NCBI GenBank assembly: GCA_024708885.1
Contig: JANJXT010000063.1
Location: 62,001 to 126,000 of the forward strand
Direction: 5' to 3'
Length of the DNA: 64,000 bases
DNA from: Thiobacillus sp.
Lineage (GTDB): Bacteria > Pseudomonadota > Gammaproteobacteria > Burkholderiales > Thiobacillaceae
Positions within the stretch are counted from its first letter, which is position 1; every line of letters starts with the position of its first letter. Shown one piece after another: positions 38,495 to 53,738 of the stretch. A model generated the notes under the pieces. That model made no database searches. It was not told the origin of the DNA and worked only from the letters and a program-made list of their open reading frames with translations. The position numbers and the translations under genes were made by a program.

Positions 38495-39370
38495 TCACGC
38501 GTCCGGCGCCTGCGGGGCGATGGCATCGACCAGGGCGCCCGCCACGCCGGCGGTGCGCTGGCCATGGTCGCGGTGCGGGTTGTATTCGACGATTTCCATC
38601 GCCACGAAGGCGGGATCGTCGCGCAGCCGGGTCAGCGCCGTCGCCAGCTCCGCGCAGCCGAGCCCGCCGGGAACCGGGGAGCCGATGCCGGGCGCCTCGG
38701 CAGGGTCGAGCGCGTCGAGGTCGATACTGACGCCGAAACCGGCCGTGCCGCGCCGCACGATCGCCAGCGCCTCGTCGAATACGGCCGCCAGCCCGCGTGT
38801 CCGGATCTCCGCCATGTCGAACACGCGCACGCCCAGCCGGTGCAGCAGCGCCGCCTCGCCCGCCTCGAAGCTGCGCACGCCAATGAGGCAGACGTGCTCC
38901 GGGCGCAGCGTCGGCACCGTGCCGGCGAGCGCGGCGTCGCCCTCGCCGAGCAGTGCGGCAAGCGGCATGCCATGGATCTGCCCGCTCGGCGTGGTGGCGA
39001 AGGTGTGGCTGTCCATGTGCGCGTCGATCCACATGAGACCGGGGGGGCCCTGCCCGGCCAGCGCACGGCGCACCCCGTTCCAGGTGCCGATCGCGCAGGA
39101 GTGGTCGCCGCCCACCACCAGCGGAAAATGTCCCGCGCGCAGCACGCGCTCGACTTCCCTGGCCAGTCGCGCGCCCAGTGCGACGACCGCCTCCAGCGGC
39201 AGGCCGCGCCGCGGCACGCGCAGGATGGCGTCCCATTCGACCCGCTGCAGCGGGGAGTCCTGAAACGCACGCGAGCGCCGCAGCGCCGCGGGGCCCGCCG
39301 CGGTGCCCGGATCGGGCGCACCCGCGCCGCTGGCGGCGCCGATGACGACGAGGGTGCGGGCGGCGCTCAG
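38495..39370 (-). CDS. arginase/agmatinase (ureohydrolase) family protein
   Basis: VVGGDHSCAIGTWNGV; MWIDAHMDSH; VSIDLDALDPAEAPGIGSPVPGG; no ATG/GTG/TTG near N-term, CTG at 39370. Confidence 0.88.
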   Translation of the reverse strand: MSAARTLVVIGAASGAGAPDPGTAAGPAALRRSRAFQDSPLQRVEWDAILRVPRRGLPLEAVVALGARLAREVERVLRAGHFPLVVGGDHSCAIGTWNGVRRALAGQGPPGLMWIDAHMDSHTFATTPSGQIHGMPLAALLGEGDAALAGTVPTLRPEHVCLIGVRSFEAGEAALLHRLGVRVFDMAEIRTRGLAAVFDEALAIVRRGTAGFGVSIDLDALDPAEAPGIGSPVPGGLGCAELATALTRLRDDPAFVAMEIVEYNPHRDHGQRTAGVAGALVDAIAPQAPDA

Positions 39371-40245
39371 CGCGCCTCGCCGGTCAGCCGCTCGAGCGCC
39401 CGCATGATCGCCGACGAATCCAGCTCGCTGTCGCCGGCGCCCATCAGCGCGTTCATCTGCTGCGCGATCAGCGCCGCGCCCGGCAGCGGCGTGGCGGTCT
39501 CCTGCGCGTTGTCCATGACGATGGCCATGTCCTTGTGATGCAGCTTCACCTTGAAGCCGGGCTTGTAGTTGGCGTCGAGCATGCGCTGTCCGTGCACGTC
39601 GAGGATGCGGCTGCCGGCAAACCCGCCCATCAGCGCCTCGCGCATCTTCAGCGGGTCGACGCCGTTGCGGCGCGCCAGCAGAATGGCTTCCGCGACGCCC
39701 TCGAACGTCAGCCCGACGACGATCTGGTTGCAGCACTTCACCACCTGGCCGGCGCCGTGCCCGCCGACGTGAACGACGCTCTTGCCGAGAACCTCGAACA
39801 GCGGGCGCACCTTGTCGAAGATCGGCGCCTCGCCGCCCACCATGATCGACAGCGTGCCTTCGCGCGCGCCCCTCTCGCCGCCCGACACCGGCGCGTCGAG
39901 CATGTGCACGCCGCGCTCGGCGAGCGCGGCGGCGATGCGCCGGGTGGCCGAGGGCGACACCGTGCTCATGTCGACGATGGTGTGGCCGGGACGTGCGCCG
40001 TGGATGAGGCCGCGGCTGCCGAGAATGATCTCCTCGACGTCGGTGGTGTCGGAGACGACCGTGAACGTGATGTCGGTCTCGGCAGCCACCTCGGCCGGCG
40101 TGCCCTTGCCCAGCGCACCCATCACCAGGATGGGTTCGATGCGGTCGAAGCGGCGCCCGTACACCGTCAGTTGGTGGCCCGCGCGCAGCAGGTTTTCCGC
40201 CATGGGGCGGCCCATGATGCCGCTGCCGATGAACCCGATCTTCAT
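39367..40245 (-). CDS. garR: 2-hydroxy-3-oxopropionate (tartronate semialdehyde) reductase-like
   Basis: [61 protein letters not shown]. Confidence 0.88.
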   Translation of the reverse strand: MKIGFIGSGIMGRPMAENLLRAGHQLTVYGRRFDRIEPILVMGALGKGTPAEVAAETDITFTVVSDTTDVEEIILGSRGLIHGARPGHTIVDMSTVSPSATRRIAAALAERGVHMLDAPVSGGERGAREGTLSIMVGGEAPIFDKVRPLFEVLGKSVVHVGGHGAGQVVKCCNQIVVGLTFEGVAEAILLARRNGVDPLKMREALMGGFAGSRILDVHGQRMLDANYKPGFKVKLHHKDMAIVMDNAQETATPLPGAALIAQQMNALMGAGDSELDSSAIMRALERLTGEAR

Positions 40246-41198
40246 GTCGCGAATCCTTTCAACACCCATAGCCAGAATGGCAGCGTAAACAATCCGGCCA
40301 GCGTTGACCAGCCCATGATGAGCCCGGCCAGGCGCACGTCGAGGCCGAAGCGGTCGGCCAGCGCGATCACCATCACCATGGTCGGCATCGCCGCCTCGAG
40401 AATGGCGGCCTCGGCGGGCTCGGACAGCGGGCCCGGCCACGCCAGCGCAAGGCCGAGCGCGAACAGCGGCATCAGCGCGAGCTTGATCGCCAGCGCCAGC
40501 ATGACCGTTTTCTGCGGGCGCAGGTCGTGCCACGGAATCGTCAGCCCGAGCACGAACAGCATCAGCGGGATGGTCGGACTGCCCGCCCAGCGCGCCGCCT
40601 CCACCAGCGGATCGAGCCCGGCGCCGGTCAGGTTGACCGCGATGCCGGCGGCGAAGCCCCACACCGGCGGCAGGCGCAGCCACATCGAAAGGAAGGAGGC
40701 GTGCTCGCTGTGGTTGCCGTAGCGGAACGCGATCCACACCCCGAGCGACCACACCAGCGGCGTGGTGGCGAGCATGTCGGCAAAGAACGGGTAGCGCGCG
40801 CCGGCGTCGCCGAACACCGTGGTGAGAAAGGGATAGCCGAAGAACAGCACGTTGCCGAAGCCCGAAGTCAGCAGCAGCGCGCCGCGCGCGGGGTCCGGCA
40901 GGCCGCGCCCCAGCGGCGTGGCGAACAGCGCCAGCGCAGCAAGACCCAGGCCGAACAGGGTGGCCGCGCCGAGGATCAGCGGCAGCTTCAACAGGTTCAG
41001 GTCGACCGTGGCGGTCGCACCGGCGGCGAAGAACAGCATGGGCGCGAAGAAATTCAGCACCAGGCGGTTGATCTCGCCGCGCAGGCCGATGATCGAAACC
41101 CCACTCTGCCAGCGCGGCCAGATGCCGCCCGCGGCGATCAGCAGCGACAGCGGCAGCAGGGTTTTCAGAAGCAGTTGCTGCGCGAGCTCGGGCGACAT
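40242..41198 (-). CDS. AEC (auxin efflux carrier) family transporter
   Basis: [18 protein letters not shown]; multi-TM. Confidence 0.88.
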   Translation of the reverse strand: MSPELAQQLLLKTLLPLSLLIAAGGIWPRWQSGVSIIGLRGEINRLVLNFFAPMLFFAAGATATVDLNLLKLPLILGAATLFGLGLAALALFATPLGRGLPDPARGALLLTSGFGNVLFFGYPFLTTVFGDAGARYPFFADMLATTPLVWSLGVWIAFRYGNHSEHASFLSMWLRLPPVWGFAAGIAVNLTGAGLDPLVEAARWAGSPTIPLMLFVLGLTIPWHDLRPQKTVMLALAIKLALMPLFALGLALAWPGPLSEPAEAAILEAAMPTMVMVIALADRFGLDVRLAGLIMGWSTLAGLFTLPFWLWVLKGFAT

Positions 41199-41401
41199 GC
41201 TGGGGCGCGGACGGACGGCGGATCGTTCATCATACCGCCGTGCCCGCCGTCGCCGCCCGTACTCCGTCGAGTTCGTGCCCCGCATCAAAAAAACAGTCCG
41301 AGGCATTGCCGGGGGGCTTGCGCTGCAATAGAATTACTCCCCCTTTTTTTCTTGCGACCTGCCCGACGGACCGGCCGCTCTTTCCCGAGCACAACGGAAC
41401 C

Positions 41402-47351
<5,950 letters not shown>

Positions 47352-47421
47352 CACCGGCGCGGGCACCGGCGTGCCCGCCGAATCGGGGTATGCTGTGCGG
47401 TTTCCATTCCGCACTGTGCGC

Positions 47422-48861
47422 ATGGCTGCCGGTCCCTACTATCCGCGCTCGTTCACCATCCTGGTCATCGTCGCCATGGGCGTGCTGATCGTGCCGCTCG
47501 CCAGCGGCCTCATCAACGTCGTGCACGTGCTGCAGGACGTGGTCGACACGCAGCGCCGGTTCACGCACAACAGCCTCGCCGTCACGCGCGACGTGCGTCA
47601 GGTGGGCGAATCGGTGAGCCAGTTCCAGCGCGCCACCGGCCAGTATCACCTGCTGCGCGATGCCGAATTCGGCGATGCCCTGGAACGCGCCTACGCCGGC
47701 CTGCGCGCGCGCCTGGCGCAGCTCGACGCGCCGCTTCGCGACGCCACCGCGCGTGCGACGCTGGCGCGCCTCGACCGCGGCAGCGCGGCGCTGTACCGTA
47801 CGGTGCACCCTGGCCGCTTTCTCGACAGCGCGCGCTTTCATGCGCTGGAATCCGAATTCGCCGCGCTGCACGCCGACGCCCGCATGCTGCAGGAGCAGGC
47901 CGACGCCGCCGTGCAGGACGAACAGCAGGCACTGGAGGCTGCGATGCAGTCCACCCGCGAGCGCCTGATCGCGCTCGGCCTCGCACTGGTGCCGCTGACG
48001 CTCCTGCTGGCCGCGGTGTTCTCCTGGCTGATCAACCGCCCCATCCGCCAGCTCAAGGCGGCAATCCAGCAGCTCGGGCAGGCCAACCTCGCGCCGCTGC
48101 CGGCGATCAGCGGTCCGCAGGACATGGTCGAGCTGGGACGCGAAATCGACTGGCTGCGCCAGCGCCTGCAGGCGCTGGAAGCGCAGAAGACGCGCTTCCT
48201 GCGCCACGTCTCGCACGAACTGAAGACCCCGCTCGCCTCGCTGCGCGAGGGCGTCGCACTTCTCGACGACGAGCTCGCCGGCCGCCTCAACGCCCGCCAG
48301 CGCGACATCGTCACCATCATGGACCAGGGCAGCCGCGACCTGCAGCGGCGCATCGAGGAACTCATCCGCTACGGCAGCATGGTGCGCGAACCCGTCCGGG
48401 CGGCAACCGCCGAACAACCGCTGGCGGACGTGGCGGACAGCGTGCTGGCGCGCCATCGGCTCGCGCTCGACGCACGCCGCCTCACGGTCGACACGGCGTT
48501 CGACGCCGCCACCGTGTGCGCGGATCGCGCGCAACTGGAAACTGCACTGGACAATCTGTTGTCCAACGCGGTGCGCTTCAGCCCCGAGGGCGGCCGCATC
48601 CTGGTGAAGAGCACGCCGCAGGAGGGCGCAGTCGCGCTGTGGGTGTGCGACATGGGCCCGGGCATTCCCGCCGCCGAGCGTGATCGCGTGTTCGAGCCGT
48701 TTTTCCAGGGTGCGCACCAGCCCGCCAGCGCCGTCAAGGGCAGCGGCCTTGGGCTGTCGATCGTGCGCGAAGCGCAGCTCGCGGCCGGCGGCAGCGCCGA
48801 AGTCGTCGACTGCACGCCGTGGTCGACCTGTTTTTGTTTAACCTGGCCCGCCTTACCGTGA
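47422..48861 (+). CDS. glrK: sensor histidine kinase (GlrK/QseE-like)
   Basis: two TM; FLRHVSHELKTPLASLREGVALLDD; NAVRFSPEGG; GSGLGLSIVREA; linked to qseG/glrR-like genes. Confidence 0.85.
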   Translation: MAAGPYYPRSFTILVIVAMGVLIVPLASGLINVVHVLQDVVDTQRRFTHNSLAVTRDVRQVGESVSQFQRATGQYHLLRDAEFGDALERAYAGLRARLAQLDAPLRDATARATLARLDRGSAALYRTVHPGRFLDSARFHALESEFAALHADARMLQEQADAAVQDEQQALEAAMQSTRERLIALGLALVPLTLLLAAVFSWLINRPIRQLKAAIQQLGQANLAPLPAISGPQDMVELGREIDWLRQRLQALEAQKTRFLRHVSHELKTPLASLREGVALLDDELAGRLNARQRDIVTIMDQGSRDLQRRIEELIRYGSMVREPVRAATAEQPLADVADSVLARHRLALDARRLTVDTAFDAATVCADRAQLETALDNLLSNAVRFSPEGGRILVKSTPQEGAVALWVCDMGPGIPAAERDRVFEPFFQGAHQPASAVKGSGLGLSIVREAQLAAGGSAEVVDCTPWSTCFCLTWPALP

Positions 48862-48885
48862 AACATCGCAAAGCGAGACTTTGTT

Positions 48886-49049
48886 CAACCTATATTCCGC
48901 ACCACAGAGGCGCAGAGAAACCGGAGAAACCGGGATTCTCCGTGCTTTTTCCCCACTCACCCGTCGGGTGAACCAAGGAAAGAATGCAAGCGCATGTTTT
49001 TCTCTCCGTTCTCTGTGTCTCTGTGGTTCAACTGCTTTTTCCAGGTTCA
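48886..49049 (-). repeat. dispersed element family A, copy 3 (inverted)
   Basis: reverse complement begins TGAACCTGGAAAAAGCAGTTGAACCACAGAGACACAGAGAACGG and ends CTCTGTGGTGCGGAATATAGGTTGAA. Confidence 0.9.
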
Positions 49050-49514
49050 ATGAATCCGACGCCCTACCTCCTTGCCGCGGCCTTGTTGCTGGGCGGCTGC
49101 GCCGCCCTCGAGCAGCCCGCGCTTCCGGTCGTCGAGACCCGCCTGGGGCCGGCGACGCTGGCCGGGGAGCTTGCGCGCGTGGCCGCGCTCACGCCTGAAC
49201 AGCGCCGGCGCGAACTCGCCGCGCTGGACGCCGAGCGGCGCCTCGACGACGCCAGGCGCTTTCAGCAGGCCGCCCTCCTGGAGCGCGAGGACAGCGTCGA
49301 CGCCCACGAGCGCGCCCTGAAGAGCCTGGCCGCGATCGACGACGTGACCCCGCGCGCACGCGCGGTGATCGACCTCTTGAAGCGCGGGCTGCGCGCGCGC
49401 ATCGAGCTGCGCCAGCAAAGCGCGCAGGCACAGGTCTTGCAGGAAAAACTCGACCAGATCAAGGCGCTGGAAAAATCCCTGCAGCAGCACAACGCACCGA
49501 CCCGGACACCATGA
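49050..49514 (+). CDS. small lipoprotein (QseG-like)
   Basis: AAALLLGGCAAL lipobox; helical C-term; between kinase and response regulator. Confidence 0.75.
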   Translation: MNPTPYLLAAALLLGGCAALEQPALPVVETRLGPATLAGELARVAALTPEQRRRELAALDAERRLDDARRFQQAALLEREDSVDAHERALKSLAAIDDVTPRARAVIDLLKRGLRARIELRQQSAQAQVLQEKLDQIKALEKSLQQHNAPTRTP

Positions 49515-49533
49515 GCCCACGGAAATCCGCTGC

Positions 49534-50886
49534 ATGAAGAAACCGTCCATCCTCGTCGTCGACGACGATGCGGCGCTGCGCGCGCTGATCACCCTGCGCC
49601 TGGAGGCGAACGGCTTTCGCGTCGACGCCGTCGACGGCGGCGAGGCGGCGCTCGCGCAGCTGGCGCTCGCGCGCCCCGACGCGGTGCTGACCGACATGCA
49701 GATGCAGGGCATGGACGGCATGGCGCTGTTCCGTGCCATCCATGCGCGCGATCCGGCGCTGCCGGTGATCGTGCTGACCGCGCACGGCACCATTCCCGAC
49801 GCGGTCGCGGCCACACAGCAAGGCCTGTTCGGCTATCTCACCAAACCCTACGACGCACCCACCCTCATCGACCTGCTCAAGCGCGCCACGCGGCTCGCGG
49901 GCAGCGCCACCGACGCCGCGGACGACACGTGGCGCAGCGAGATCGTCACCGCCAGCCCGGCGATGGAAACGCTGCTCGCCGAGACGCGGCTCGCCGCGCA
50001 GAGCGGTGCCGCGCTCCTCGTCCAGGGCGAGTCGGGCACCGGCAAGGAACTGCTCGCGCGCGCCATCCACCGCGCCAGCCCGCGCCACGCCCGCCCCTTC
50101 GTCGCGATCAACTGCGGCGCGATTCCGGCCGAGCTGCTCGAATCCGAGCTGTTCGGCCACATGAAGGGCGCCTTCACCGGCGCCGCGCGCGACCACCCGG
50201 GCCTGTTCCAGAGCGCCGACGGCGGCACCGTGTTCCTCGACGAGGTCGGCGACATGCCGCTGCCGCTGCAGGTCAAGCTCTTGCGCGTGCTGCAGGAAGG
50301 GGAAGTGCGCCCGGTCGGCGCCACCGCAGCGCGCAGGGTGGACGTGCGCATCCTCTCCGCCACCCACCGCGACCTCGACGAGGCGATCGCCGAGGGCCGC
50401 TTCCGCGAAGACCTGTATTACCGTCTCAACGTCGTCAACCTCACGCTGCCGCCGCTGCGCGAACGGCGCGAGGACATCCCGCTCCTGGCGCAGCACTTCC
50501 TCGCCACGCTCGCCGCCCGCTACCAGCGGCGCATCCACGGTTTCGCCCCCGACGCCCTCGACATGCTCGCCGCAGCGGACTGGCCGGGCAACATCCGCCA
50601 ACTGCACAACGTACTGGAGCAGTGCGTCGCACTGTGCCCGACTCCGACCATCCCCGCCGCGCTGGTGGCACGCGCGCTGCGCGACAAGCCTGCGGAGATC
50701 CAGCCACTCGCCGAAGCGCGCGCCGGCTTCGAGCGCGACTACCTCATCAGCCTGCTCAAGCTCACCCGCGGCCAGGCGAGCGAAGTCGCGCGGCTGGCCG
50801 GGCGCAACCGCACCGAGGTCTATCGCCTATTGCAGCGTCACGGCCTCGATCCCGCGCTGTTCCGCAACCGCGACGACGCCGGTTGA
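49534..50886 (+). CDS. glrR: sigma-54-dependent response regulator (GlrR/QseF-like)
   Basis: receiver ILVVDDDAALRALI; AAA+ GESGTGKELLARAIH and GAFTGAARDHPGLFQSADGGTVFLDEVGDMP; C-term HTH. Confidence 0.92.
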   Translation: MKKPSILVVDDDAALRALITLRLEANGFRVDAVDGGEAALAQLALARPDAVLTDMQMQGMDGMALFRAIHARDPALPVIVLTAHGTIPDAVAATQQGLFGYLTKPYDAPTLIDLLKRATRLAGSATDAADDTWRSEIVTASPAMETLLAETRLAAQSGAALLVQGESGTGKELLARAIHRASPRHARPFVAINCGAIPAELLESELFGHMKGAFTGAARDHPGLFQSADGGTVFLDEVGDMPLPLQVKLLRVLQEGEVRPVGATAARRVDVRILSATHRDLDEAIAEGRFREDLYYRLNVVNLTLPPLRERREDIPLLAQHFLATLAARYQRRIHGFAPDALDMLAAADWPGNIRQLHNVLEQCVALCPTPTIPAALVARALRDKPAEIQPLAEARAGFERDYLISLLKLTRGQASEVARLAGRNRTEVYRLLQRHGLDPALFRNRDDAG

Positions 50887-50906
50887 AGGCCTCCGCCCCG
50901 GCAATC

Positions 50907-50924
50907 CGTCGCCAGCAGGCGACA
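50907..50924. promoter_or_regulatory. GlrR-type site (1 mismatch)
   Basis: CGTC-GCCAGCAGGC-GACA against TGTC-N10-GACA. Confidence 0.5.
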
Positions 50925-50968
50925 ATTTAAGCCCTTCAAAACAATCGCTTGCGCCGGCTTGCCGTATC

Positions 50969-50986
50969 TGTCGCCGCAGCGCGACA
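50969..50986. promoter_or_regulatory. GlrR-type site
   Basis: TGTC-GCCGCAGCGC-GACA, exact TGTC-N10-GACA. Confidence 0.65.
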
Positions 50987-51071
50987 AAGAACCGCTCGAG
51001 ACACGTCCACGATCCGTCTTCGCGCCGCCCGCCGGCCGGCAAACAATTGATTAATCAAGCAAAAGAGAAAC

Positions 51072-51087
51072 TGGCATGGTTGTCGCT
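51072..51087 (+). promoter_or_regulatory. sigma-54 -24/-12 promoter
   Basis: TGGCATGGTTGTCGCT: GG-N10-GC; upstream of EF-hand gene. Confidence 0.65.
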
Positions 51088-51145
51088 AGACATGCTCCGG
51101 ATGCTGTCGCATTCAACCTCTAGCCTACTCAGGAGATACACCGAA

Positions 51146-51433
51146 ATGAAGCCCGTTTCCCATCACATCCGCAATCTGGTCCTGTTGTGCGCGCTGGGTG
51201 CGTTCGCCGCACCGGCAGCGCTTGCCCGCTCCCCCATGGCCGACTTCAAGACCACGGACGCCAACGGCGACGGCCGCGTCAGCCTGGAGGAATTCCAGGC
51301 CGCCGGCGGCAGCGAAGCGAGCTTCGCTGCAGGCGACGCCAACCAGGACAAGGAATTGAGCCGCGACGAATTCGCCCGCGCCGCCGCGAGCCGCGACCGC
51401 ATGCAGCCCGGCGGGACGACGCAAGGTGAATGA
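51146..51433 (+). CDS. exported EF-hand domain protein
   Basis: signal peptide; DANGDGRVSLEEF and DANQDKELSRDEF. Confidence 0.88.
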   Translation: MKPVSHHIRNLVLLCALGAFAAPAALARSPMADFKTTDANGDGRVSLEEFQAAGGSEASFAAGDANQDKELSRDEFARAAASRDRMQPGGTTQGE

Positions 51434-51434
51434 G

Positions 51435-51689
51435 ATGACTGATACTGACGTCTCCGCCGCGTCCCGGCGCGCCATCATCGGCACGCTCGCCGTGCTCACC
51501 GGGCTGCTGACGCTTCATGGCTGCGACAACGCCGGCCCCATCGATCAGGCGGCGGAACAGGCCGCCCGGCAGGCACAGGACAACGCCGTCGAGCAGGTCG
51601 ACGGCACGGCAGCCGGGCCGGATCCGGCGGCAACCCAGCCGGGATCGGCTCCAGCCGAGGCGGAAAAGGAGGATCCGCACACGCCGTAA
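51435..51689 (+). CDS. small putative lipoprotein
   Basis: RRAIIGTLAVLTGLLTLHGCDNAG lipobox; overlaps or adjoins the EF-hand gene. Confidence 0.6.
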   Translation: MTDTDVSAASRRAIIGTLAVLTGLLTLHGCDNAGPIDQAAEQAARQAQDNAVEQVDGTAAGPDPAATQPGSAPAEAEKEDPHTP

Positions 51690-51744
51690 CCGGGCGCAGG
51701 AGGCCGGGCCCCCATCCTCCCCCGGTCTTTTGCGTGCCGCCCGT

Positions 51745-52902
51745 TCAGAAGCGGTGGCTGGCCATCAACTGCCAGTTGAGCTGGCTGTGGTCGATCACCA
51801 TGCCGCCATTCATCGCCCCCGTCCCCGTCACCGAATGTTCCGGCGCGTAGCTCAGGGCGAAATTGACCTGCGAGCGCATGTCGAAAGCATAGCCAAAACC
51901 CGCCGTATAGTGATGCTCGACCGTTGCCGGCCACAGATAGTTGACGAACGCATCCGGAATCGGATTCTTGCCGTAGTTGTAGCCGATGCGCCCGGTGAGC
52001 GCGTCGCTGAACTTCCAGGCAAGGCCGGCGGACGCGACGACCTGATTGTCCCAGTCCTGCTGGAAGGGCGCCACCGTCATGCCGTTCTGCAGAATGGTCA
52101 CGGTGTTCATGCTCTCGCCCCACAGCACGTCCTTCAGGTCGGCGGCGACCAGCAAGCGCTCGCTCGCCTGCCAGGCAAAGCCGAGTCCGACCATGGCAGG
52201 CATGTCGAAGCCGGTCACCTTGTAGCCCCCGCCCTTGAGATCGGGCAGGTTGCCGGCGCTCTGGTAGACGCCGCCCAGGGTGAGCGCGTCGGCGAGGCGG
52301 TAGGTAAAGCCGAGCTTGGCGGCGAGACTGTAGCCCTTGGCGCGGCCGGTAAAGTCGCTGTCGTCCTTGAAGCTGATGTCCTTGCTGCCGTTGCCATCGA
52401 GATCGGCGACGAGATCCATCCCCCCCCACACGAGGTCGACGCTGCCGCCGATCGTCAGCCGCGGGCTGGCGCGCCAGGCGAGCGGAACGATGACGCGGCC
52501 GACACCGACCTGGGCCATGTCGCCATGGGCGTACTCGGTGCCCATGCCGCCCTGGCCGTAGATGCCGGCGCCCCAGGCGAAGCCGCCCCGTTTCGCCACG
52601 TAGCCGAACGCCGGCATGTAGAAGGCATCCGCGCTGGAGTCGGCGAAGCTGCCGGGCGCCGATACGTCGGGACCGACGTAACCCAGCATCACGTCGATGC
52701 GCCGGCCGTCGGCCATCAGGCCGAGCGTGGCGGGATTGTTCGCCAGCGCCGCGCTGCCGTTGTCGTAGGCAAGTGCGGCGCCGCCCATGCCGGCCGCGAT
52801 GGGGCCGTAGCCTTCCATGATCATGCCGTTGGTGGCGGCGGCAAGGCCGGGCAGACAGGCGGCCGCCGCAATCAGGGCGGTGGCGCGTTTCGGGGTACGC
52901 AT
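51745..52902 (-). CDS. OmpP1/FadL family outer membrane protein
   Basis: ATNGMIMEGYGPIAAGMGGAALAYDNGSAALANNPATLGL; C-terminal WQLMASHRF. Confidence 0.9.
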   Translation of the reverse strand: MRTPKRATALIAAAACLPGLAAATNGMIMEGYGPIAAGMGGAALAYDNGSAALANNPATLGLMADGRRIDVMLGYVGPDVSAPGSFADSSADAFYMPAFGYVAKRGGFAWGAGIYGQGGMGTEYAHGDMAQVGVGRVIVPLAWRASPRLTIGGSVDLVWGGMDLVADLDGNGSKDISFKDDSDFTGRAKGYSLAAKLGFTYRLADALTLGGVYQSAGNLPDLKGGGYKVTGFDMPAMVGLGFAWQASERLLVAADLKDVLWGESMNTVTILQNGMTVAPFQQDWDNQVVASAGLAWKFSDALTGRIGYNYGKNPIPDAFVNYLWPATVEHHYTAGFGYAFDMRSQVNFALSYAPEHSVTGTGAMNGGMVIDHSQLNWQLMASHRF

Positions 52903-53164
52903 TGGGTTCTCCATTGGGGGCAAAAAAAGCAAAGGCCGCCGAGTCTAGCCGAAGCCGCGTTCGAATGGCGGGCGTCATCACGAATAATCGACGGCTTTCC
53001 GCAGAACCCCGGCCCTGTCCGGGCGCCCTCGCCACACACGGTTACACGCCGTTGCACAGGCCACGCACGCCGCTCACACAGCATGCTTGCAGTGCGCCCG
53101 TCACCGGCGCACTGCGTGTGCGCCCTCCGGCACGCCACGCGACTTTTACCTTAAGGAAGCCCTC

Positions 53165-53572
53165 ATGCAAGCCAAATCGATCAAACCTGCCCTGCTCGGC
53201 CTTGCCCTCGCCGCAAGCGCTGCGCAGGCCGACTGGGCCCCTGCCGGCCGCGACGCCTTCGGGCCGGCGCAGGCGCTGAAGCAGAGCCAGCAGTTCAGCC
53301 AGCAGATCGACGCCCGCCAAACCTGGCAGCGATCGCGCATCGAAGCGGGCCTGCGCGACGGCGAATTCAGCCACCGCGAATTCCGTGTCCTCACGCGCCA
53401 GCAGGACGATATCGCCGCGATGAAACGCCAGTTTCTCAGCGACGGCCGGCTCGACTCGCACGAATTCCGCCGCCTCGACGCGGCGCTGGATGAGGCCGGC
53501 CGCACCATGCGCGCGGAAAAATACGACCAGCAGGCACGCTGGTACCGCGACTACCACCCGCGCTACAACTGA
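53165..53572 (+). CDS. small exported protein, unknown function
   Basis: signal peptide; repeated (Q)R-I-x-x-G-L-x-D-G-E-F-S/D-x-x-E-F-x-x-L units. Confidence 0.7.
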   Translation: MQAKSIKPALLGLALAASAAQADWAPAGRDAFGPAQALKQSQQFSQQIDARQTWQRSRIEAGLRDGEFSHREFRVLTRQQDDIAAMKRQFLSDGRLDSHEFRRLDAALDEAGRTMRAEKYDQQARWYRDYHPRYN

Positions 53573-53738
53573 GCTGCGCGCAGCCGCTGCCGCTCCGTCA
53601 GGCGTGTCGTCGACGGGCGCAAACCGGGGAAGGCGCCCGCCTGTCCGAGTGGACGCGGGGTGCGGCGGCGCGGGCCGGGCGCGGCCAAGCCTGCTAGAAT
53701 CAGGGCTTTGCGTCCCGGCCCGAGCGTGGGCCCGTGCC

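Noticed and set aside
50925-51146. GlmY-like sRNA gene downstream of glrR
   Set aside because: Only ~48 nt between the predicted start and the EF-hand ATG; no room for a separate GlmY-type RNA or visible terminator.
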